5,479 bases of DNA. It comes from Gulosibacter sediminis. GTDB taxonomy: Bacteria; Actinomycetota; Actinomycetes; Actinomycetales; Microbacteriaceae. The notes under the pieces are model-generated. The model did no database searches. It had not been told where the DNA came from and was given only the letters and a program-made list of their open reading frames with translations. A program made the translations under genes and the position numbers. Where the stretch lies: assembly GCF_014904065.1 (NCBI RefSeq), contig NZ_JACXJG010000017.1:114648-120126 (forward strand), read 5' to 3'. Positions 1-4,928 of the stretch are shown here, piece by piece (positions within the stretch are counted from its first letter, which is position 1; each line of letters starts with the position of its first letter).

Positions 1-1
1 C

Positions 2-1054
2 CACCAGAACACGCTCACGGTGGTGTGCGAGATCACCCACCCCGCGTTCGTGCTCCTCGACCCCGCCGAACAAGAACGCCGCGTCACCGCCTGGGGCCGC
101 GTCCTCGCCACCGTCTGCCGCTCCGGCCGGATCGCCACCCTGCAGATCCTGGAACGCACCCTGCCCGACTCCGGCACCGGACTGGCCGAATGGTGGACCA
201 CCCACGGCCAGCCCGATGACACCAGCTGGGCTGCCACCACCTACGCCGAACTCATCGACCGCGCCGGACCCGCCGGCGAACGCCACGCCACCACCCTCTC
301 CCTATCCCTCGACATGAGAAACGCGGCAAGGCAGATCCGCACCGCCGGCGGCGGTATCCGCGGCGCCGCCGCCGTCCTGCGCCAAGAGATGAACACCCTC
401 ACCGCCGCGCTCCGCTCAGCCGACCTCACCCCATCCGGGTGGCTCACCCCCGGCCAGATCGCTGTCATCCTGCGCTCGGCCTACGACCCCGCCATCGCCG
501 CCACCCTGGAACGCCACGGCCAGATCGGCCACGACCTCGCCACCGCCGGACCGGTCGCAGTCAACGAAACCTGGAGTCGTATCCGCACCGACTCCGCCCA
601 CCACGCCGTGCTGTGGATCAGCGAATGGCCCCGCTCCATGGTCTACCCAGGCTTCCTCTCACCCATCCTGCTATCCAGCGGAATCCAACGGTCGTTCTCC
701 CTCATCTGCACCCCCATGCGCTCCGACCAAGCCGCCCGCGACATCCGCAAGAAGAAAGTCGAGCACATCTCCGACCAAGCCCAACGCGCCAAAATCGGAC
801 AGATCGAAGACGCCTCCCAGACCGCCGAATACCACGACGTCCTCCAGCAAGAAGCCGACCTCACCGCCGGCCACGGCATCCTGCGCTACACCGGCCTGAT
901 CACCATCACCGCCACCACGATCGAAGACCTCGACGCCCACGTCGCCGCCCTCGAACAAGCCGCCATCCAAGCCAACTGCGAAACCCGACTCCTCGCCGGA
1001 CAACAAGCCCAAGCCTTCACCGCCGCAGCCCTACCACTCTGCCGCCAAGTCTGA
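2..1054 (+). CDS. SCO6880-family conjugation protein, C-terminal part (5' end outside window)
   Basis: The reading frame is open from the first complete codon (position 2), so the true start lies upstream and 350 C-terminal residues are visible. The protein resembles the SCO6880 family, found in actinobacterial conjugative elements next to VirB4- and VirD4-like ATPases. No Walker motif or membrane segment is visible. The first GTG codons at 20 and 23 have no Shine-Dalgarno sequence and lie inside conserved-looking sequence, so they are not starts. The last ~150 residues read like the end of a VirB4 N-terminal (CagE/TrbE-type) domain: an R/K-rich helix (DIRKKKVEH), a long Ala/Gln/Glu helix, the turn LTAGHG, a beta strand (GLITITATT), a helix beginning IEDLDAHV, and a final AFTAAALPL just before the stop. 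This suggests a structural partner of the downstream ATPase. Codons end overwhelmingly in C. The stop lies 8 bp from the stop of a convergent gene, so the operon is interrupted here. Family assignment is by recognition, not by search. Confidence 0.86.
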   Translation, partial: HQNTLTVVCEITHPAFVLLDPAEQERRVTAWGRVLATVCRSGRIATLQILERTLPDSGTGLAEWWTTHGQPDDTSWAATTYAELIDRAGPAGERHATTLSLSLDMRNAARQIRTAGGGIRGAAAVLRQEMNTLTAALRSADLTPSGWLTPGQIAVILRSAYDPAIAATLERHGQIGHDLATAGPVAVNETWSRIRTDSAHHAVLWISEWPRSMVYPGFLSPILLSSGIQRSFSLICTPMRSDQAARDIRKKKVEHISDQAQRAKIGQIEDASQTAEYHDVLQQEADLTAGHGILRYTGLITITATTIEDLDAHVAALEQAAIQANCETRLLAGQQAQAFTAAALPLCRQV

Positions 1055-1062
1055 GCGCGATC

Positions 1063-1977
1063 TTAGGTGGGCCAGGTCCATTGCTGTTTGAACATGTCAT
1101 AGAACTGTTGAAGGTAGTTCTGTGATCGGATGACGATCCCTTGCTTCAACAGGGGCACGACGCAGTAGTCCCATACGGCTTTGTGCGCGTATGGGTCGGG
1201 GCAAAAGAGGATGGCCAGGATTCGCAGCCGCAAGATGATCGGGTCCAGCGCGCCGTGGGTCGCTTCGGTTGCTCCGGTCATCAGGGCCGTAACCAGGTCC
1301 TTGACGGCCTTTTCCAGGATCGCGTCATGCAGCCCTGCCGCAACATCGTTGTCTGCTCTGGAGACCGTCTTTCGTGTCTTCTTCTGCTGACACGGTGCGT
1401 TCCCTTTTGACCCCGCACGCTGGGCGTGAACCGCTTCCCACGTTCGTGCCCCCAGCAGGTCGACGGTGAACTGTGAGACACGGCTGGGGAACTTGTCGAT
1501 CTCATCAAGCGCCTCAGTGAACACTTGCACCAGGGCAGCGAGCACGTCGCACCAGAAATGATCCGCAAGTCGCGGGTGGGTACCCGGATGCTGCTTGAGA
1601 ACCTGTTCGCAGGTATCGCCCACCTGCCGCGCCATCCATTCAATCTTCTCGCGCTCGCTGGGGTTGGCAACCAGCCAGTCGACAATATCGACTGAGCGAC
1701 TGGAGTCAAAGAACGCGGTTGCATCATCGCGTCGCGGCGTCTTGCGGGATGACCGGTGCGTCTTCTCCTGCTTCTTCACCTTCGTACTCGCACGGTTGCG
1801 CTGAGTGGTGGCCGTTCCAACCTGCTTGTTTTGCGCAGGGGTCCGTTGTGGGGCTGGAACTGTCAAGGCGGCAGCCCAGGCAAGCCTGGCAAGAGCTCCG
1901 TGGTTCCCACCACCGCAACCACACTCGCAGCCAGGACTCACTGCGTGCTGGCATGAACTTCCCGTGCACGTCAACAT
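1063..1977 (-). CDS. Cys-rich, putative metal-binding protein of unknown function (cargo gene)
   Basis: I do not recognise a characterised family. Numbered from the ATG at 1977 (304 aa), the N-terminus carries a Cys cluster C4-x4-C9-x7-C17-x-C19-x-C21 followed by GGGNHG (H26), a likely zinc site. Next come a short hydrophobic helix (about 30-40), a Lys/Arg-rich linker (about 60-84), a helical domain with Trp-rich patches (about 95-180), a second basic linker (187-208) and a helical C-terminal domain (210-304) with no signal peptide or clear membrane span. Start choice: the ATG has AGAGGA seven bases upstream. An in-frame GTG at 2037 would add 20 residues, but its GAGGA is only three bases away, and an in-frame stop lies two codons above it. 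The gene opposes all its neighbours and is poorer in G+C (26 of 60 bases at 1081-1140 by hand count). Likely acquired cargo; roles in defence, exclusion or regulation are guesses. Confidence 0.75.
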   Translation of the reverse strand: MLTCTGSSCQHAVSPGCECGCGGGNHGALARLAWAAALTVPAPQRTPAQNKQVGTATTQRNRASTKVKKQEKTHRSSRKTPRRDDATAFFDSSRSVDIVDWLVANPSEREKIEWMARQVGDTCEQVLKQHPGTHPRLADHFWCDVLAALVQVFTEALDEIDKFPSRVSQFTVDLLGARTWEAVHAQRAGSKGNAPCQQKKTRKTVSRADNDVAAGLHDAILEKAVKDLVTALMTGATEATHGALDPIILRLRILAILFCPDPYAHKAVWDYCVVPLLKQGIVIRSQNYLQQFYDMFKQQWTWPT

Positions 1978-1984
1978 CTCGAGG

Positions 1985-1990
1985 TCCTCT
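1985..1990 (-). promoter_or_regulatory. Shine-Dalgarno sequence that favours the ATG start at 1977
   Basis: Read on the minus strand, AGAGGA lies seven bases before the ATG at 1977-1975, an ordinary spacing. The competing GTG at 2037 has GAGGA (2045-2041) only three bases away, which is too close for efficient initiation. This supports the shorter protein beginning MLTCTG, with its Cys cluster at the extreme N-terminus. The longer form cannot be excluded. Confidence 0.5.
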
Positions 1991-2055
1991 CGAAGAACAT
2001 CGTTGTCCAACTCCAGCGTAAAGCACCGAGGACTCACTGATCCTCAGCAAAGTCT

Positions 2056-2073
2056 CGCGGTGCTCCGCGCACC
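2056..2073. repeat. Overlapping short inverted repeats in the divergent intergenic region
   Basis: Two perfect but mutually exclusive inverted repeats share this stretch. CGCGG-TGCT-CCGCG spans 2056-2069 (5-bp arms, 4-base loop), and GGTGC-N5-GCACC spans 2059-2073 (5-bp arms, 5-base spacer). They lie between the minus-strand cargo gene and the plus-strand operon that starts at 2117. An operator for a dimeric regulator, or a hairpin in the leader of either transcript, is possible. Arms this short can arise by chance in GC-rich DNA. No U-tract follows on either strand, so a terminator is unlikely. Confidence 0.35.
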
Positions 2074-2100
2074 TCCCTCGTAGGCAATCCGCCGCTGCGT

Positions 2101-2108
2101 AGAGAGGA
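2101..2108 (+). promoter_or_regulatory. Ribosome binding site of the first gene of the plus-strand operon
   Basis: AGAGAGGA ends eight bases before the ATG at 2117. It supports that start over downstream GTG and ATG codons, and it marks this gene as independently initiated rather than coupled to an upstream reading frame. Confidence 0.6.
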
Positions 2109-2116
2109 CTGTTGGG

Positions 2117-2911
2117 ATGGCGACGTTTGTTGATCCGATTGCGGATGCTGCTGAGGCCTATGAGGGGTTGCGTGGGTTGGCGCACGCGACTCGAACCTTC
2201 GAGGATCCGGCTGACACGTACCGAGTGTTGGGCGAAGTGTCGGGGTCGGTGCGGCTGTTGCGGCAGGTCCTGGACCAGCTGTCTCGCGCTCATGCTGACC
2301 ACCGCGATATCGCGTTCACCGACGACCGCGCGCCGGCGGAGGCGGTGGCGTTGGCGGCGGCGGATGAGTTGCATCAGGCCGCCGACGGGCTGGATGAGGT
2401 CGCTGACCGGGTGATGCGCGCGCACGAAGCCTCCGGTCGGATCGCCTGGCACACCCACACCAACCCCGAGCCCGAGCCTTCACAGCGGTGGGTGAATGTG
2501 GTGTTCCTCCAGGGCCCCGAGGCCGATGAGGTGCTGGAGCTGATTGATGTGGAGGGGGTGCAGGCGGGGATCGCGCATCTGGCGCAGTGGGACTTCGGCG
2601 ACGAAACCACCGCGGCGGCGTTCGTGAACGGTGAGGTGTACGAAGAGCTGCCGGGCGGGCAGTGGGATCGCAGCTTCGAGGCCGACGGGTATGTGCTGAC
2701 CTACAACCCGCAGATGGGGTATGTCGGGCTGGTCCGCGAACACCCCGACACCGTCCCTGACCCCAGTTACGACGAGGACGTGGTGGCGGCACGGGACGCT
2801 CTCAGTGGGGTCACGTCCGAGTCTCCGCGTCGAGCAGCTGACGGTACGGACTGGTTCGCACCCAAGGTGGGTGGCGGCGCAGCGTCGTCTTCGGTGGGGC
2901 GGTCGCTGTGA
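2117..2911 (+). CDS. Two-module conserved hypothetical protein of conjugative elements
   Basis: A 264-aa soluble protein without signal peptide or membrane span. Residues 1-112 form an all-helical module starting MATFVDPIADAAEAYEGLRG, with heptad-like Leu/Ala spacing around 36-58 and 75-105. After a Pro/Glu linker (116-121) comes a compact alpha/beta module (about 124-210). It begins with VVFLQGPEADEVLELID, contains HLAQWDFGDETTAAAFVNGEVYE, and ends in YVLTYNPQMGYVGLVR. The tail (211-264) is loose and Gly/Ser/Asp-rich. Both modules resemble uncharacterised proteins I associate with actinobacterial transfer regions; no catalytic motif is evident. It is the first gene of the coupled operon, and its TGA overlaps the GTG of the ATPase gene in GTGA, so its product is probably made in proportion to the motor. 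It may be an accessory or assembly partner of the ATPases, but the function is unknown. Codons in the first third favour G and T endings, unlike the C-ending SCO6880-family gene upstream. Confidence 0.85.
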   Translation: MATFVDPIADAAEAYEGLRGLAHATRTFEDPADTYRVLGEVSGSVRLLRQVLDQLSRAHADHRDIAFTDDRAPAEAVALAAADELHQAADGLDEVADRVMRAHEASGRIAWHTHTNPEPEPSQRWVNVVFLQGPEADEVLELIDVEGVQAGIAHLAQWDFGDETTAAAFVNGEVYEELPGGQWDRSFEADGYVLTYNPQMGYVGLVREHPDTVPDPSYDEDVVAARDALSGVTSESPRRAADGTDWFAPKVGGGAASSSVGRSL

Positions 2912-4392
2912 GTGGCGAGAAGGAACGGCTGCACGCTGCGGTGTTGGTGTCCCCAGCTGCGGAGCGGCGGAAAGCTCGTAAGGCTCGTCGTCAGGCTGCG
3001 GCCCGGCTGCAGGCTGAGCGGGCCAGGGTCGAGCGTGAGGCGGCGAAGGCGAAAGCGCTGGCGGAACGGGAGGAGCGGAAGGCGACGACGTTTCTGCCGG
3101 CGGCGGGCGAGGCGGGGCCGGCGGCGTTGCGGTCTCCGGGCCGGTTGCGGTTGCCGCGGCATCAGGACACCTCGGCCACGTTGGCTGGGGCGTATCCGTT
3201 CATGGCCGAAGGTGGCCTGGGGTCGGATGGGGTGTTCGTCGGGCAGGACCTGTATTCGGGTGGCAGTTTCGTCTACGACCCGTGGGTCCTCTACGCCCGC
3301 GGGATCATCACCGCCCCGAACCTAGTGCTTGCGGGGATCGTCGGGTCGGGCAAATCGTCGTTGGCGAAGTCGCTGTATACGCGGTCGTTGCCGTTCGGAC
3401 GCCGCGTCTACGTCCCCGGCGACCCCAAGGGCGAACACACCGCGGTCGCCGAAGCGGTGGGTGGGAAGGCGATCGTGCTCGGCCACGGCCTCCACACTCG
3501 CCTGAATCCCCTGGATGAGGGACACCGTCCCGGTGGGCTCACCGACCAGGAGTGGGCGAGCACCGTCGCGTCCCGGCGCCGTGACCTGATCGGAGCCTTG
3601 GCCGAAACAGTGCTGGCGCGGGGGCTCACGCCGTTGGAACACACCGCGATCGACCTCGCCCTCACCGCCACGGTTGCAGAAAACGAGGTACCGATCCTGC
3701 CCATGGTCGTCGACCACATCCTCACCCCCAGCCACGACCCCGACGGACGCCTGGCCGAGGACGGACGCCTGGTCGGCCACGCGCTGCGACGTCTGGTGGC
3801 CGGTGACCTCGCCGGCCTGTTCGACGGCCCCTCCACCGTCGCGTTCGACCCGGATCTGCCGATGATCAGCCTGGACCTGTCCCGGGTGACCGAGAACTCC
3901 ACCCTCATCAGCGTGCTGATGACCTGCAGCTCGGCATGGATGGAATCCGCGCTGCTGGACCCCAACGGTGGGCAGCGGTGGGTGATCTACGACGAGGCCT
4001 GGCGACTGATGTCCCACCCGGCGTTGTTGAAGCGGATGGATGCGCATTGGCGTCTGGCCCGGCATTACGGGATCGCGAACATGCTGATCTTCCACAAACT
4101 CTCCGACCTCGACAACGTCGGCGACGAAGGCTCCGCCATGCGCTCGCTGGCCAACAGTCTGCTGGCGAATGCGGAGACACGGATCGTCTACCGCCAAGAA
4201 TCCGACCAGCTCGGCCCCACCGCCACCGCCCTCAGCCTGACCGGCACCGAACAAGCCCTGCTACCGAACCTCGGGGTGGGCCAGGGACTGTGGCGGATCA
4301 AGAACCGCTCGTTCGTGATCCAACACCAACTCCACCCCGGCGAGCTGGAGCTGTTCGACACCAGCAGCCGCCTCACCGCAGGAGTCAACTAA
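2908..4392 (+). CDS. VirB4-like ATP-binding protein of a conjugative type IV secretion system
   Basis: A 494-aa cytoplasmic ATPase expected to power assembly or transfer by the type IV secretion channel. Walker A is GIVGSGKSS (143-151, Lys149) and Walker B is VIYDEAW (359-365, Asp362-Glu363). NAETRIVYRQ (421-430) and IFHKLSDL (394-401) occupy the places of later VirB4/FtsK-type ATPase motifs. Residues 108-141 (GVFVGQDL, then VYDP) match the segment that leads into Walker A in VirB4. The ~400-residue VirB4 N-terminal domain is absent; a charged Ala/Arg/Glu/Lys helix, probably a coiled coil (about 17-59), stands in its place. The GTG start overlaps the previous stop (GTGA) and has GGTGGGG eight bases upstream. 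The stop overlaps the next ATG (TAATG). An 18-bp in-frame near-duplication encodes DGRLAE/DGRLVG (279-290). Third-position base preference changes sharply within the gene. Motor identity is secure by motif; the exact mechanistic role is inferred. Confidence 0.93.
   Translation: MSGEKERLHAAVLVSPAAERRKARKARRQAAARLQAERARVEREAAKAKALAEREERKATTFLPAAGEAGPAALRSPGRLRLPRHQDTSATLAGAYPFMAEGGLGSDGVFVGQDLYSGGSFVYDPWVLYARGIITAPNLVLAGIVGSGKSSLAKSLYTRSLPFGRRVYVPGDPKGEHTAVAEAVGGKAIVLGHGLHTRLNPLDEGHRPGGLTDQEWASTVASRRRDLIGALAETVLARGLTPLEHTAIDLALTATVAENEVPILPMVVDHILTPSHDPDGRLAEDGRLVGHALRRLVAGDLAGLFDGPSTVAFDPDLPMISLDLSRVTENSTLISVLMTCSSAWMESALLDPNGGQRWVIYDEAWRLMSHPALLKRMDAHWRLARHYGIANMLIFHKLSDLDNVGDEGSAMRSLANSLLANAETRIVYRQESDQLGPTATALSLTGTEQALLPNLGVGQGLWRIKNRSFVIQHQLHPGELELFDTSSRLTAGVN
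3742..3777 (+). repeat. In-frame 18-bp tandem near-duplication within the VirB4-like gene
   Basis: GACGGACGCCTGG occurs at 3742-3754 and again at 3760-3772, a period of 18 bases (six codons). It encodes DGRLAE followed by DGRLVG, residues 279-290 of the ATPase. The reading frame is kept. The site lies between the Walker motifs, in a region predicted to be surface helix or loop. Confidence 0.7.
4380..4384 (+). promoter_or_regulatory. Ribosome binding site deciding the start at 4392
   Basis: AGGAG lies inside the last codons of the ATPase gene, seven bases before the ATG at 4392. That ATG shares one base with the ATPase stop codon (TAATG). The reading frame is open far upstream, to 3936, but this site fixes the real start and indicates translational coupling by re-initiation. 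Confidence 0.75.
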
Positions 4393-4928
4393 TGTCCAAA
4401 CTTCCCACCCTGAGACACCGCCGCAACAGCGCGAGCGAGACGGTGCCGGTGGTGCTGCGGCACGTGGTCATCACCGTCGACATCACCGGCACCCTGACCG
4501 TGACCGTCGACCAACAGCCGCATCTTCCTCCCGCCGGTGAGGTGTGGGGTCGTGGTGACCTCGCGGCCATCCTTGATGACCTCACCGAGCAGCGCCGTAT
4601 TCCCGTGCGGGTGGATGTCTATGAGTCCGACGGCAGTCACTTCACCGACATCATCCACGCCCACCGACCACGCCGAACCCCCGAACCCGAGCCAGACATC
4701 CCAGCCACTGCCGATGAAGAAGCTGCCACGGACACTCCAGCACCCCCGACAGATGATCCGGGCCGGTTGGTGGGGTTCCTGCCCGGTGAGACGGTGCTCC
4801 TCGCCCAGATCACCGAGGAAGTCGCGGCGGATGAGAACGGCACCATCACCCCACCCGACACAACCGTGACGCCGGTGGTGGTGGTCGGGCGGGCCTCCGG
4901 GACCCTGATCGTGCAGGAGACGCGATGA
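4392..4928 (+). CDS. Small two-domain accessory protein between the VirB4- and VirD4-like genes
   Basis: A 178-aa acidic protein whose function I do not recognise. After a short basic N-terminus (1-17) comes a beta-rich domain (about 18-92): strands VVLRHVVITVD and TLTVTVDQQ, a helix around 55-66, and a strand PVRVDVYESD. Residues 93-123 are a disordered Pro/Glu/Asp/Thr linker. A second beta-rich domain (about 125-178) begins GRLVGFLPGETVLLAQI and ends VVVVGRASGTLIVQ. There are no cysteines, signal peptide or membrane span. It sits between the motor and the coupling-protein genes, overlapping the first by one base and the second by four (ATGA). This placement suggests a cytoplasmic adaptor linked to one of these ATPases, but that rests on position alone. 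Similar short proteins seem to occur at this place in related actinobacterial elements. The start is fixed by AGGAG at 4380-4384; the longer open frame reaching back to 3936 is only a shadow of the ATPase gene. Confidence 0.85.
   Translation: MSKLPTLRHRRNSASETVPVVLRHVVITVDITGTLTVTVDQQPHLPPAGEVWGRGDLAAILDDLTEQRRIPVRVDVYESDGSHFTDIIHAHRPRRTPEPEPDIPATADEEAATDTPAPPTDDPGRLVGFLPGETVLLAQITEEVAADENGTITPPDTTVTPVVVVGRASGTLIVQETR
4915..4919 (+). promoter_or_regulatory. Ribosome binding site of the coupling-protein gene
   Basis: AGGAG lies five bases before the ATG at 4925, within the last codons of the preceding gene. With the ATGA stop/start overlap it fixes the coupling-protein start and points to coupled translation of the two genes. 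Confidence 0.7.

Larger units (their letters stand above)
1978..2116. promoter_or_regulatory. Divergent intergenic region, inferred site of promoters
   Basis: This stretch separates the minus-strand cargo gene from the four-gene plus-strand operon. The opposing gene cuts the operon off from the upstream SCO6880-family gene, so a promoter for the plus strand is expected here. Otherwise transcription must read antisense through about 1 kb. A weak -10-like TAGGCA at 2081-2086 is visible, but no convincing -35 element, and I could not place a minus-strand promoter. It also holds the inverted repeats at 2056-2073. The promoter role is inferred from gene orientation, not from clear motifs. If the GTG at 2037 is the cargo start, the region shrinks to 79 bp. 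Confidence 0.35.

Noticed and set aside
439..1125. Plus-strand 228-aa frame, rich in Arg, Pro and His
   Set aside because: It is an out-of-frame reading of the C-ending codons of the SCO6880-family gene; the monotonous RRPRRR-type composition is typical of such shadows.
1894..1977. GGGNHG taken as part of an HNH nuclease motif
   Set aside because: The spacing and the missing second His/Asn elements of the beta-beta-alpha fold do not fit; the CxCxC context suggests a metal cluster instead.
2056..2069. CGCGG-TGCT-CCGCG read as an intrinsic terminator
   Set aside because: The stem is only five base pairs, no U-tract follows on either strand, and it sits between divergent starts where a terminator is not expected.
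1724..2458. Minus-strand 244-aa frame spanning the divergent region
   Set aside because: It would overlap the cargo gene in another frame and run through the start of the 264-aa gene. It lacks a plausible ribosome site and shows no domain-like sequence.
3322..4254. Long minus-strand open frame (310 aa) opposite the ATPase gene
   Set aside because: Its Gly/Val/Gln/Arg-rich composition is the reverse-strand shadow of a high-GC coding frame. The plus strand carries clear Walker motifs, and no ribosome binding site or family match is visible on the minus strand.
3936..4391. Upstream extension of the frame that encodes the 178-aa protein
   Set aside because: It lies wholly within the ATPase gene with Arg/Pro-rich shadow composition. 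AGGAG at 4380-4384 and the ATG at 4392 give a proper start.
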